A stretch of DNA of 64,000 bases, taken from assembly GCF_019049655.1 (NCBI RefSeq), contig NZ_JAFMOX010000055.1, positions 62,001-126,000 on the forward strand, in the 5' to 3' direction. Shown in pieces: positions 18,087-26,983 of the stretch. The stretch is from Rahnella rivi. GTDB lineage: Bacteria > Pseudomonadota > Gammaproteobacteria > Enterobacterales > Enterobacteriaceae. How positions within the stretch are numbered: the stretch's first letter is position 1; every line of letters starts with the position of its first letter. The notes under the pieces were generated by a model that was given only the letters and a program-made list of their open reading frames with translations, made no database searches and was not told the DNA's origin. A program made the translations under genes and the position numbers.

Positions 18087-18836
18087 ATGAGCAAAAAAAC
18101 CTTGCCCGGGGTAACCCGTCGGCAAATTCTCTCGTTCACGGCCGCCTCCGCAGTGCTGGGCGCCGCCAAAGCCGCCAACGCGGTGACGCTCAAAGGTACG
18201 CCCGTGTGGAGCCCCTTCGACGCCAGCCCGCCTCCACAGATTGAAACCGACGGCTGGGTGTTTTTCACCGATGCCGAAGCCGCCACCCTGGAAGCCATTG
18301 TTGACCGTCTGGTACCCGCCGACGATCTGAGCGTGGGTGGAAAAGACGCCGGTTGTGCCGTGTTTATCGATCGCCAGATGGCCGGTTTCTACGGCACCTA
18401 TGCCCGTCTTTATATGGAAGGCCCTTTCCAGGAAGGCACGCCGGAACAAGGCGATCAGTCACCGCTGGTTCCGCAGCAGCGCTACCGCCTCGGTCTGGCC
18501 GCGCTGAACAAACTGACCCAGTCACAGCATCAGAAGTTGTTCAAAGATCTGCCCGGCGACCAGCAGGACCAGATTTTGTCCGGTCTGGAAAGCGGAAAAA
18601 TCGCTCTCGATGGGATCGATTCCAAACTGTTCTTCGCCATTGTGCTGAAAAACACCATGGAAGGATTCTTTGCCGATCCGATTTATGGCGGCAACCGCAA
18701 CATGGTGTCGTGGAAAATGCTGGGCTTCCCCGGCGCACGTTATGACTACCGTGAATATGTCGGCAAACATAACCAGAAACTCGATCTGGAACCGCTGAGC
18801 ATTTCAGGCGGCGACGCGTGGAAAATGAAGAGCTAA
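18087..18836 (+). CDS. Gluconate 2-dehydrogenase type complex, subunit 3 (gamma), Tat-exported
   Basis: Small subunit of 249 residues of a membrane-bound, FAD/cytochrome c sugar-acid dehydrogenase. It begins with a twin-arginine signal (TRRQILSFTAASAVLGAAKA, RR at 11-12), followed by a domain with FTDAEAATLEAIVDRLVPAD and DRQMAGFYG, typical of the gluconate_2-dh3 family. The subunit helps export and maturation of the FAD subunit, which has no signal of its own. First gene of a three-gene operon with the FAD and cytochrome subunits. Confidence 0.92.
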   Translation: MSKKTLPGVTRRQILSFTAASAVLGAAKAANAVTLKGTPVWSPFDASPPPQIETDGWVFFTDAEAATLEAIVDRLVPADDLSVGGKDAGCAVFIDRQMAGFYGTYARLYMEGPFQEGTPEQGDQSPLVPQQRYRLGLAALNKLTQSQHQKLFKDLPGDQQDQILSGLESGKIALDGIDSKLFFAIVLKNTMEGFFADPIYGGNRNMVSWKMLGFPGARYDYREYVGKHNQKLDLEPLSISGGDAWKMKS

Positions 18837-18851
18837 GGGCAGAACACTATT

Positions 18852-20615
18852 ATGGCAAAGAAATTACCCAAAACTGACGTGGTGGTGATCGGACTCGGCT
18901 GGGCCGGTTCCATCATCGCCAATGAATTGTGCGACGAAGGTCTGAACGTGGTGGCGATTGAACGCGGCCCGTGGCGCGATACCGCACGCGATTTCAATGT
19001 GGCGACAGTGACCGACGAACTGCGTTACAACTCCCGTCAGGAACTGATGTTACGCACGCGCCAGAACACCATCACCATCCGCAACAACCCGGCGCAAACC
19101 GCCTTACCGATGCGCGAATGGGGTTCATTCCATCCGGGGAACGGCACCGGCGGCGCGGGCAACCACTGGGCGGGGATCACTTTCCGCTTCCAGCCGGATG
19201 AATTCCGCCTGAAAAGCCACCTCACCGAACGTTACGGCGCAAACGCCATCCCGGAAGAGCTGGTGTTGCAGGACTGGGGCACCGACTGGGATGAGATGGA
19301 GCCGCATTACGCCTCTTTCGAACGTCTGGCCGGGGTTTCCGGTAAAGCCAGCAACGTGAAAGGCGAACATCATGACGGCGGTAACCCGTATGAAGGGATG
19401 CGCTCGATTGAGTACCCGACCCGCCCGATGGATCAGCCTTATGGCCCGACGCTGTTCGCCGAAGCCGCGCGCAACATGGGTTATAAAGCCTTCCCGGTGC
19501 CCTCTTCACTGATTTCCGAGCCTTACACCAACCCGCTCGGCGTGAAAATGGGGCCATGCACCTACTGCGGTTTCTGCACCAACTACGGCTGCGCGAACTA
19601 CTCGAAAGCCAGCGCAATCACGACCGTTTTACCGGCGCTGGTCCGCAAAGAGAATTTCGAGGCGCGCACCAACTGCGAAGTGATGCAGGTCCTGACCGAC
19701 TCCACCGGCAAACGTGCCACCGGCGTTATCTACATCGACTCCTCCGGCGACGAGTGGGAACAACCCGCCGATCTGGTGATCGTCAGCGCGTTTACCTTCG
19801 AAAACGTCCGGCTGATGCTGCTTTCCGGCATCGGAAAACCTTACGATCCGGTAAGCCTGAGCGGCACCACGGGCCGTAATTACGCCTATCAGACCGCCAA
19901 CGGCGTGCAGCTGTTCTTCGACGATAAAAACTTTAACCCGTTCATCGGCGCAGGCGCGGTCGGCATGGGTATTGACGATTTCAACAACGATAACTTCGAC
20001 CACAGCGGGCTGGGTTTCTTCGGTGGCGGCAGCATCCGCGTCACGCCAATCGGTGGCGCACCCATCGGTTATCGCCCGGTTCCGCCGGGAACACCGAAAT
20101 GGGGCAGCGAGTGGAAAAAGGCGACCGTCGCCAACTACCTCAGCTCAATGTCGATCGGTTGTGAGGCCAGCAGCTACACCACCAAAACCAACTATCTGTC
20201 GCTTGATCCGAACTACAAAGATCGCCTTGGCCGTCCGCTGCTGCGCGTAACGTTCGACTTCCCGGAAAACGATCTGAAAATGGCGGCGTATTGCACCGGC
20301 AAAGTGGCGGAAATCGCTAAAGCGATGAATCCGCGCCAGTTGGTGGCAAACCCGATGAAAGGCCACTGGAACGGCACGCCGTATCAGTCTTCCCACGTTG
20401 TCGGCGGTTTTGTGATGGGTGCGGATCCGTCCACCAGTTCGGTGAACAAACACCTGCAGGTCTGGGATGTGCCAAACCTGTTCGTGGTCGGCGCCTCTGC
20501 CTTCCCGCAGAATCCGGGTTATAACCCGACCGGCACCGTCGGCGCGCTGGCGTTCAAAGCGGCTCACGCGATCCGTAACTTCTATCTGAAAAAGCCGGGA
20601 GAGATGATTGCATGA
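18852..20615 (+). CDS. Gluconate 2-dehydrogenase type complex, FAD subunit (GMC oxidoreductase)
   Basis: Catalytic flavoprotein of 587 residues. The dinucleotide motif VVIGLGWAGS (11-20) binds FAD. GTGGAGNHWAG is the GMC signature region, and CTYCGFCTNYGCANYSKA at about residue 236 is a cysteine cluster characteristic of this dehydrogenase subgroup (a possible 3Fe-4S site, as in related FAD glucose dehydrogenases). HVVGG and NPGYNPTGTVGALAF near the end hold the catalytic His and Asn. It oxidises a sugar acid or sugar in the periplasm (gluconate to 2-ketogluconate is the usual member); the exact substrate is not provable here. Confidence 0.92.
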   Translation: MAKKLPKTDVVVIGLGWAGSIIANELCDEGLNVVAIERGPWRDTARDFNVATVTDELRYNSRQELMLRTRQNTITIRNNPAQTALPMREWGSFHPGNGTGGAGNHWAGITFRFQPDEFRLKSHLTERYGANAIPEELVLQDWGTDWDEMEPHYASFERLAGVSGKASNVKGEHHDGGNPYEGMRSIEYPTRPMDQPYGPTLFAEAARNMGYKAFPVPSSLISEPYTNPLGVKMGPCTYCGFCTNYGCANYSKASAITTVLPALVRKENFEARTNCEVMQVLTDSTGKRATGVIYIDSSGDEWEQPADLVIVSAFTFENVRLMLLSGIGKPYDPVSLSGTTGRNYAYQTANGVQLFFDDKNFNPFIGAGAVGMGIDDFNNDNFDHSGLGFFGGGSIRVTPIGGAPIGYRPVPPGTPKWGSEWKKATVANYLSSMSIGCEASSYTTKTNYLSLDPNYKDRLGRPLLRVTFDFPENDLKMAAYCTGKVAEIAKAMNPRQLVANPMKGHWNGTPYQSSHVVGGFVMGADPSTSSVNKHLQVWDVPNLFVVGASAFPQNPGYNPTGTVGALAFKAAHAIRNFYLKKPGEMIA

Positions 20616-21847
20616 AAAAGTTAACCTCCTTCTCACTCGGTTTACTGGCACTGAGCGTTTCAGGGCTGGCGCATGCCGCCGGTGACGGCTCGTTCGAGCA
20701 GGTGGAACGCGGGCGCTACCTGGCCACCGTCGGCGACTGCGCCGCCTGCCATACCGCTTCCACGCCGGATGCCAAACCCTTTGCCGGCGGCGTGCCAATT
20801 GAAACGCCGTTTGGCCGTTTAGTGGGCGCAAACATCACGCCGGATCCGGAAACCGGCATCGGTAAATGGAGCTTCGACGACTTCCAGCGCGCGATGTCTG
20901 AAGGGATCGGCCACGGTGGCAAACGCCTGTACGGCGCGATGCCGTTTACCGCTTACACCAAAGTGACCCGTGAAGATAACGCCGCCATCTGGGCTTATCT
21001 GCAAACCCTGCAACCGGTGCATCACGAAGTTGAAACCAACCAGCTGCCGTTCCCGTTCAACGTGCGCACCAGCCTGATGGGCTGGAACTGGCTGAACTTC
21101 AACAAAGGCGAATTCAGGCCGCAGATGGATAAATCCGCAGAATGGAATCGCGGGGCATACATTGTTGAAGGTTTAGGTCACTGCGGCACCTGCCATACGC
21201 CGAAAAACATGATTGGCGGTGACAAGGACAGTGAATTCCTGCAAGGCGCCGTAGTTGAAAACTGGGTCGCGCCGGACATCACCACCAACAAGCACACCGG
21301 CGTGGGCAACTGGACGCAGGAAGACCTGATGCAATATCTGAAAACCGGTGTAAACCGTTTCGATATCGCCTCCGGACCGATGGCGGAAGAGGTGACCAAT
21401 TCGTCGCAGCACTGGACGGATGCGGATCTGAAAGCCGTGGCGGTTTATCTCAAAGACAGCGGTCATGACAGCGGGAATAACGCCCCGGCGCCGGTGAAAG
21501 CCGATGACAGCGCGATGTTCGCCGGGAAACACATCTATGCCGACCGCTGTTCTGCGTGCCATACGCCGGACGGTAAAGGCCAGGAAGGTCTGTTCCCGCG
21601 TCTGGCGGATTCTGCGCTGATCAACCAGACCAATGCCACCTCGCTTATCCACGTTGTGCTGGCGGGCAGCCGGCCGGTGGCGACGGACAGCAAACCTACC
21701 GCGCCGTCAATGCCGTCGTTTGACGCAAACATGAGCGATGCGGACGTGGCGAACGTGCTGACCTACATCCGTAACAGCTGGGGCAATGCGGCTGCGCCAG
21801 TGGCAGCGTCAGACGTGAAAGATGTGCGGGAAACGCTGAAGAAATAA
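20612..21847 (+). CDS. Gluconate 2-dehydrogenase type complex, triheme cytochrome c subunit
   Basis: Membrane-anchored cytochrome c of 411 residues. Signal peptide MKKLTSFSLGLLALSVSGLAHA, then three heme-binding motifs: CAACH (43-47), CGTCH (191-195) and CSACH (313-317). It passes electrons from the FAD subunit to ubiquinone. Start overlaps the FAD subunit stop by four bases (ATGA), so the two are coupled. A strong terminator follows. Needs the Ccm system, which is elsewhere. Confidence 0.94.
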   Translation: MKKLTSFSLGLLALSVSGLAHAAGDGSFEQVERGRYLATVGDCAACHTASTPDAKPFAGGVPIETPFGRLVGANITPDPETGIGKWSFDDFQRAMSEGIGHGGKRLYGAMPFTAYTKVTREDNAAIWAYLQTLQPVHHEVETNQLPFPFNVRTSLMGWNWLNFNKGEFRPQMDKSAEWNRGAYIVEGLGHCGTCHTPKNMIGGDKDSEFLQGAVVENWVAPDITTNKHTGVGNWTQEDLMQYLKTGVNRFDIASGPMAEEVTNSSQHWTDADLKAVAVYLKDSGHDSGNNAPAPVKADDSAMFAGKHIYADRCSACHTPDGKGQEGLFPRLADSALINQTNATSLIHVVLAGSRPVATDSKPTAPSMPSFDANMSDADVANVLTYIRNSWGNAAAPVAASDVKDVRETLKK

Positions 21848-21868
21848 ACGCGCTGTTCTGAAAATGAC

Positions 21869-21898
21869 AAAGGCCGCACTCGCGGCCTTTCTTTTTTG
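21869..21898 (+). terminator. Rho-independent terminator after the dehydrogenase operon
   Basis: Stem AAAGGCCGC / GCGGCCTTT with a 4-base loop, followed by CTTTTTT. Probably also serves the convergent gene at 21936. Confidence 0.88.
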
Positions 21899-21935
21899 TC
21901 ATGTCGTCGTCACTGAACTGTTACAAACTGTGAAA

Positions 21936-22355
21936 TCAGTGCTGCGGCGGCATCTGCATAATTTGTACAAACAGATGATCGTTATTCTGGCTGAGCTGTA
22001 CCAGATGTTTGCACTCAACCTTAATTGCCGTGAGCTGATCGTCTGTCAGGGAATACGGTAAATTAATATCGATGTTGTACATGCCCTGCTGCTCCGCCAG
22101 TTCAATCAGACGGACAATATTCGTCTCGTCGCTGACCTGGGTAGAAACGACCTGCAACGCCAGCGCCCGCAAGGATTCTTGCTTCGAGTTATCTTTTTGA
22201 GAACGGGATTTTAACACCATGCCAAAGAACGGCATCACACCATAAATGGCGTCAACGAAACTCCATTTCTTTTTACAGGATGCGGACAAATATTCCATGT
22301 AGTCAAAGGACGCTTTTTGACTGCGCGCATCGGGTACCAGGCGGTTTTCATTCAT
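21936..22355 (-). CDS. Hypothetical protein, 139 residues
   Basis: Not recognised. The sequence is soluble with no signal peptide: an N-terminal basic part (SASCKKKWSF, KSRSQKDNSKQ), one hydrophobic patch around AIYGVMPFFGMVL (about residues 37-49), and a C-terminal amphipathic half (DDQLTAIKVECKHLVQLSQNNDHLF). ATG 22355 has a weak AGGAAGAG-like SD upstream. Lower GC than its neighbours. It stands alone between the dehydrogenase operon and rstA. Function unknown. Confidence 0.6.
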   Translation of the reverse strand: MNENRLVPDARSQKASFDYMEYLSASCKKKWSFVDAIYGVMPFFGMVLKSRSQKDNSKQESLRALALQVVSTQVSDETNIVRLIELAEQQGMYNIDINLPYSLTDDQLTAIKVECKHLVQLSQNNDHLFVQIMQMPPQH

Positions 22356-22671
22356 CCCCTCTTCCTCTTCCTGGTCAGGGCCTGTTCAATTGAACGTCTG
22401 AAGGCGTACTCGGCGATATTGAGCAAATCAATGCATATAGACACGATTATTCACCTGTATAATGGCATAGTTCACCGACACTTTTCCAGTCAGTTCAGGC
22501 GCTTTCACACAGTGACTGTAGCAGGCCGAAAGTGCGGAGACTGAAAATTCAGACTTAGTCGACAGAATCGCCTGAATTGTGGAATGCGTGCCGCAAGAGT
22601 CATTGCCGCCCATAGCGTCGGACGCGCGCTCACGCTATGCTAATCACCGGATTTTTAACAGCAGCAACCTA
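22356..22671. other. Intergenic region upstream of rstA
   Basis: About 315 bases between a divergent hypothetical gene and rstA. TATGCTAAT near 22636 could be a -10 element for rstA. I do not see the tandem GTTTA repeats of a PhoP box, although E. coli rstA is PhoP-controlled. Nothing else stands out. Confidence 0.4.
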
Positions 22672-23403
22672 ATGAATAAAATCGTTTTTGTAGAAGATGA
22701 TGCTGAAGTCGGCAACCTGATTGCCGCCTATCTGGGCAAACATGATATCGACGTGCTGGTTGAACCCCGCGGCGATACGGCGCAGGCAAGAATTGAGAAA
22801 GAAAAACCCGATCTGGTCCTGCTCGACATCATGCTTCCCGGCAAAGATGGCATGACGTTATGCCGTGATTTGCGCCCGGTCTTTCCCGGCCCGATCGTGT
22901 TGCTGACGTCACTGGACAGCGACATGAATCATATTTTATCGCTGGAAATGGGCGCGAGTGATTACATCCTGAAAACCACGCCGCCCGCGGTGCTGCTGGC
23001 GCGTCTGCGTCTGCATCTGCGGCAGAATCCGTCGCCGTCCTCGCAAAGCGAACAGCCGGTTCAGACGCTGACCAGCGGTAACGCCCTGCACTTCGGCCAG
23101 CTGTGTATCGATCCGGTGAACCGTCAGGTCACGCTGGTGGATGAAACCATCGTGCTCTCAACCTCTGATTTCGATCTGTTGTGGGAACTGGCGACGCACG
23201 CCGGACGCATTATGGATCGCGAAGCCTTGCTGAAAAACCTGCGCGGCGTCAGCTATGACGGGCTGGATCGCAGCATCGACGTGGCGATTTCACGCCTTCG
23301 TCGCAAACTGTACGACAACACGCTTGAACCTTTCCGCATTAAAACGGTGCGCAATAAAGGCTATCTGTTTGCCCCGAACGCCTGGGAGTCTCTTCAGGAA
23401 TGA
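22672..23403 (+). CDS. rstA: Response regulator RstA (OmpR family)
   Basis: Two-component regulator of 243 residues. The receiver domain (1-120) has acidic residues ED at 8-10, phosphorylation site D52 (LLDIMLPGKDG) and K101 (DYILK); the OmpR-type winged helix (about 140-240) follows with DRSIDVAISRLRRKLYD. N-terminal MNKIVFVEDDAEVG is almost that of E. coli RstA. The frame opens at 22579, but ATG 22672 gives the family start. Its last bases overlap rstB (ATGA). E. coli RstA activates asr, and a matching RstA box lies upstream of asr here. Confidence 0.96.
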   Translation: MNKIVFVEDDAEVGNLIAAYLGKHDIDVLVEPRGDTAQARIEKEKPDLVLLDIMLPGKDGMTLCRDLRPVFPGPIVLLTSLDSDMNHILSLEMGASDYILKTTPPAVLLARLRLHLRQNPSPSSQSEQPVQTLTSGNALHFGQLCIDPVNRQVTLVDETIVLSTSDFDLLWELATHAGRIMDREALLKNLRGVSYDGLDRSIDVAISRLRRKLYDNTLEPFRIKTVRNKGYLFAPNAWESLQE

Positions 23404-24725
23404 GAAAGCTTTTCGTCCAGTTCTTTCTGTTACTGCTGGTCTGCTTTATGGTCATGGCGATGCTGGTCGGCCTGGTGTACAAAGTCACCGCCGAACGCAC
23501 AGGCCGTCAGTCCATGAATGACCTGATGAAAAGCTCGCTGTACCTGATGCGCAGCGAACTCAGGGAAATCCCCATTAAAGACTGGAACAAGACCATCAAT
23601 ACGCTGGATCTTAACCTGTCTTTCAAATTGCATATCGAGCCGCTCGGTAAACGTAAACTCAGCCCCGAACTGGACAAACGGTTAAAAGAAGGCGAAATCA
23701 TCGCGCTCGACGATGAATATACCTTCATCCAGCGCGTTCCCCGCAGCCATTACGTTCTGGTGGTCGGCCCGATCCCCTATCTGTTTTACATGCACGAAAT
23801 GCGGCTGCTCGATCTTGCGCTGCTGATGATCATTGGTCTGTCGCTGGCGTTACCGGTTTTCCTGTGGATGCGCCCGCACTGGCAGGATTTACTGCGTCTG
23901 GAGAACTCGGCGCTGCGCCTCGGTAACGGCCACCTGGATGAACGGGTGAATTTTGATTCCGCCTCCAGCCTGACCCGCGTTGGCGTGGCGTTCAACCAGA
24001 TGGCGGATAACATCAGCACGTTAATCGCCAGTAAAAAACAGCTGATCGACGGCATCGCCCACGAACTGCGTACCCCGCTGGTGCGCCTGCGCTACCGTCT
24101 GGCGATCAGCGAAAACCTGCCAGAGTCGGAACAAAACGCCATCAACCGGGACATCGGCCAGCTCGAAGCGCTGATTGATGAACTGCTGACTTACGCCCGT
24201 CTCGACCGCCCGCAGGTCGCGCTGCATCTGGAAAAAGTAAATCTGGCCGACTGGCTGGAAGACAAAGTGGATGATTTCCGCCTGATCAACGCGCAGAGAA
24301 CAGTGGCTTTTGAGGCGCCGCAAAACATCGATTTCGGCGGCGTCGATTTACGTCTGATGGAGCGCGTGCTGGATAACCTGGTTAACAACGGTTTGCGCTA
24401 CTCGCAGAAAATGATCCGCATCAGCCTCTGGCTCGATGGCGAAACGGCCTGTCTGCAAGTGGAAGATGACGGCCCCGGCATACCGCCGGAAGAACGCCTG
24501 CGCGTATTCGAGCCCTTTGTCCGCCTGGATCCGAGCCGCGATCGCGCCACCGGCGGCTGCGGGCTGGGGCTGGCAATTGTGCACTCCATTGCCGTCGCGT
24601 ATCAGGGGCGCGTCGCCGTCGACAGCAGCACGCTCGGCGGTGCCAGTATGCGTTTCAGCTGGCCGGTAAAACCCACTTTCAATCTGGTTGTCGAACAACC
24701 AGACCAATACCATGAAGGGAACTAA
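23400..24725 (+). CDS. rstB: Sensor histidine kinase RstB
   Basis: Inner-membrane sensor of 441 residues. Order: first membrane helix (about 5-26), periplasmic domain (about 27-130), second helix (about 135-155), HAMP, DHp helix with phosphoacceptor H221 in IAHELRTPLVRLRYRL, and the HATPase domain with DNLVNNGLRYS (N box), DDGPGIP and GGCGLGLAIVHSIA. It phosphorylates RstA. Start overlaps rstA. The carboxypeptidase gene starts two bases beyond its stop, so it likely shares this operon. Confidence 0.95.
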   Translation: MRKLFVQFFLLLLVCFMVMAMLVGLVYKVTAERTGRQSMNDLMKSSLYLMRSELREIPIKDWNKTINTLDLNLSFKLHIEPLGKRKLSPELDKRLKEGEIIALDDEYTFIQRVPRSHYVLVVGPIPYLFYMHEMRLLDLALLMIIGLSLALPVFLWMRPHWQDLLRLENSALRLGNGHLDERVNFDSASSLTRVGVAFNQMADNISTLIASKKQLIDGIAHELRTPLVRLRYRLAISENLPESEQNAINRDIGQLEALIDELLTYARLDRPQVALHLEKVNLADWLEDKVDDFRLINAQRTVAFEAPQNIDFGGVDLRLMERVLDNLVNNGLRYSQKMIRISLWLDGETACLQVEDDGPGIPPEERLRVFEPFVRLDPSRDRATGGCGLGLAIVHSIAVAYQGRVAVDSSTLGGASMRFSWPVKPTFNLVVEQPDQYHEGN

Positions 24726-24727
24726 TA

Positions 24728-26209
24728 ATGACCATCGCGTATAAAAAATTGCACGACACCTTCGCCCGTTTATCCCGTTTCGGCCATTTATCTGCGATTG
24801 CCGGTTGGGATGCAGCGGCCATGATGCCGCCCCAGGGCGGGCAGGCGCGTTCAGAAGCGCTGGCGGAACTGAGCGTGCTGACACATCAGATCCTGACCGC
24901 AAAGCAGGTCGGTGAATGGCTGGTGCAGGCGGGTGGCGAGCAACTCAATGACGTTGAGCAGGCTAACCTGCGCGAAATGCGTCGCCAGTATCAGCAGGCG
25001 GCCCTGCTGCCGGAAAGCCTGGTGCAGGCAAAATCACTGGCCGGTGCCCGCTGCGAGCAGGCATGGCGCATACAGCGTAAATCCAACGACTGGGAAGGTT
25101 TCTCTGAGAACCTGAAAGAAGTGGTGAAACTGAGTCGTCAGGAAGCGCAGTTCCGAGCCGAAGCCGCCGGGATCAGCCGCTATGACGCCCTGCTCGATTT
25201 ATATGAACCGGGCATGACATCGCAAAAGCTCGATACTCTGTTTGGTGATCTGAAGACATGGTTGCCGGATCTGTTGCAGACCGTGGTGGAAAAACAGAAA
25301 TCAGAAAGCCGTATCACACCGCAGGGGCCGTTTGATATCGAGAAGCAGCGCCAGCTCGGCCTGAAAGTGATGGATCGTCTCGGTTTTAATTTCGACGCCG
25401 GTCGTCTTGACGTCAGCGCCCACCCGTTCTGCGGCGGCGTGCCTCAGGATGTGCGCATCACCACGCGCTATAACCAGGACGAGTTCCTCAGTGCCATGAT
25501 GGGCGTGATCCACGAAACCGGTCATGCGCGTTATGAGCAAAACTTGCCAAAAGAGTGGCTCGGCCAGCCGGTATCCAATGCGCGTTCGATGGGCGTTCAC
25601 GAATCCCAAAGCCTGTTGTTTGAAATGCAACTCGGTTGCAGCGAACCATTCCTGAAATCCGTGTATCCGCTGGTTATCGAGCAGTTCGGCGAGCGTCCGG
25701 GTCTGGATGAACGCAACTTCATGACGCTGAACCAGCGCGTCCAGCCAGGCTTTATCCGTGTGGATGCTGACGAACTGAGTTATCCGGCACACGTGATCCT
25801 GCGCTACGAGATCGAAAAAGCGCTGATGGAAGGCGACATTGAAGTCGATGATATTCCAGCCTTGTGGAACAGCAAGATGAAGGAGTATCTGGGCATCGAT
25901 ACCGTCGGCAATTACCGCGACGGTTGTATGCAGGACATCCACTGGACCGACGGCGGTTTCGGCTACTTCCCGACGTACACGCTGGGCGCAATGTACGCCG
26001 CGCAACTGTTCCAGACCGCCAACACCGCCATTCCCACCTTGCAGGCTGACATCGCACGCGGCGACCTGACGGCGCTGTTCCAGTGGTTGCAGCAAAATAT
26101 CTGGCAGCACGGCAGCCGTTTTACCACTGACCAGCTGATGACCAATGCCACCGGCGAAACCCTGAATCCGGCATTCTTCCGGGCGCATCTGGAGAGCAGA
26201 TACCTGTAA
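24728..26209 (+). CDS. M32 (carboxypeptidase Taq family) metallocarboxypeptidase
   Basis: Cytoplasmic zinc carboxypeptidase of 493 residues, the usual length for family M32. The active-site motif HETGH is at residues 262-266 (GVIHETGHARYEQ), with the later glutamate in GVHESQSLLFE. DVRITTRY and DIHWTDGGFGYFPTYTLGAMYAAQLF are further family landmarks. It removes C-terminal residues from peptides. The gene begins two bases after rstB, with GAAGGGA inside the rstB end as the SD, so it should be co-transcribed with rstAB. It ends 7 bases before the large foldback repeat. Confidence 0.93.
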   Translation: MTIAYKKLHDTFARLSRFGHLSAIAGWDAAAMMPPQGGQARSEALAELSVLTHQILTAKQVGEWLVQAGGEQLNDVEQANLREMRRQYQQAALLPESLVQAKSLAGARCEQAWRIQRKSNDWEGFSENLKEVVKLSRQEAQFRAEAAGISRYDALLDLYEPGMTSQKLDTLFGDLKTWLPDLLQTVVEKQKSESRITPQGPFDIEKQRQLGLKVMDRLGFNFDAGRLDVSAHPFCGGVPQDVRITTRYNQDEFLSAMMGVIHETGHARYEQNLPKEWLGQPVSNARSMGVHESQSLLFEMQLGCSEPFLKSVYPLVIEQFGERPGLDERNFMTLNQRVQPGFIRVDADELSYPAHVILRYEIEKALMEGDIEVDDIPALWNSKMKEYLGIDTVGNYRDGCMQDIHWTDGGFGYFPTYTLGAMYAAQLFQTANTAIPTLQADIARGDLTALFQWLQQNIWQHGSRFTTDQLMTNATGETLNPAFFRAHLESRYL

Positions 26210-26215
26210 GTATTG

Positions 26216-26821
26216 GGTGGGGATCCACTTTAACTTCAAGTTCAAGGTCGTGGGCGTCGGCCCACACCGACTTGGGGGGCGGCATATCGCCGCCCCCAAG
26301 ACCCCCCGGGCTCTTTCACTGCGCGCTGCCGCTCGCGGGCTATATTCCAGCGGCTCCGGCTATTGCCGCAAAATCCCGCCGCTGCGCGGTGCCCTCCGCT
26401 CGGGTTACAACCCGCGCAAACAGACGCGCGGTTTTCCACCACTCCCTCCAGCGTGATTTTTGAGCGCGGCCACTGGCATTTCAAAATCAAAGGAAATGTG
26501 TTTGGTTCTGATTTTCTCTTCCCACATCGCAGGGGGAGGAGAAAAACCTTCGTTTTACATAGCCTTTGGCCGCGCTCAAAACGACGTCGAATGAACGGTG
26601 AGAAACCGCGAGTTTTTTCCGAGCGGGTTCGAACCTGAAATGAGAGTACCGCGAAGCGGCGGCGTTTGCGGCAATAGCCGGAGTTTCTGAAACATAGCCC
26701 GCGAGCGACAGCGCGCAGTTAAAAAAACGCAGGATTGTTAAGGGGCGCGTTTACGCCCCTTAACCCGGTGTGGGCCGGCGCCCACGACCTTGAACTTGAC
26801 CTTAACCTAAAACCCCCACCG
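26216..26821. repeat. Large foldback intergenic element, copy A
   Basis: Non-coding element of about 606 bases made of two inverted arms (about 26216-26472 and 26567-26821) around a unique 94-base centre. Each arm reads from outside in: a GGTGGGG-like end, TCAAGTTCAAGGTCGTGGGC, a hairpin GTGGGC/GCCCAC, a second hairpin that differs between arms (CTTGGGGG..CGGC on the left; GTTAAGGGGCG on the right), then GCGCGCT..CGCTCGCGGGCTAT, CTCCGGCTATTGCCGC, and TTTGAGCGCGGCCA next to the centre. A related copy lies at 53430-54113 and a remnant near 48253. It starts 7 bases after a stop codon. No protein is credible in it. Confidence 0.85.
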
Positions 26822-26863
26822 CCACCCCCACTAACTCCTTGATTTTATTAATCAGCCCCTCTG

Positions 26864-26877
26864 TACATTCCGTTACA
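26864..26877 (+). promoter_or_regulatory. RstA box upstream of asr
   Basis: TACATTCCGTTACA matches the E. coli RstA-binding consensus TACATNTNGTTACA at 11 of 12 defined bases. It lies 107 bases before the asr start; TATTAT at 26920-26925 could be the -10. rstA is about 4 kb upstream. This suggests that acid-stress control of asr by RstA is retained. Confidence 0.75.
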
Positions 26878-26983
26878 CGCCGATACCAATCACTCACGGA
26901 AAACATGATCCCTTACGCCTATTATTCTTTCACCGGCCCCGCAGTGGGGTGGACACTTAAACAAAAATTCTGAGGAATTAAAG

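Noticed and set aside
26363..26638. Open frames inside the foldback repeat with similar translations in both copies (also 53576-53779)
   Set aside because: The similarity is explained by DNA conservation of the repeat; frames have no SD, odd Arg/Pro/Ser composition, and shift at the variable hairpins.
26610..26640. T-loop-like GGTTCGAACC suggesting a tRNA
   Set aside because: No acceptor or anticodon stem around it; in copy B it reads GGTCCGAACC, so it is part of the repeat arm.
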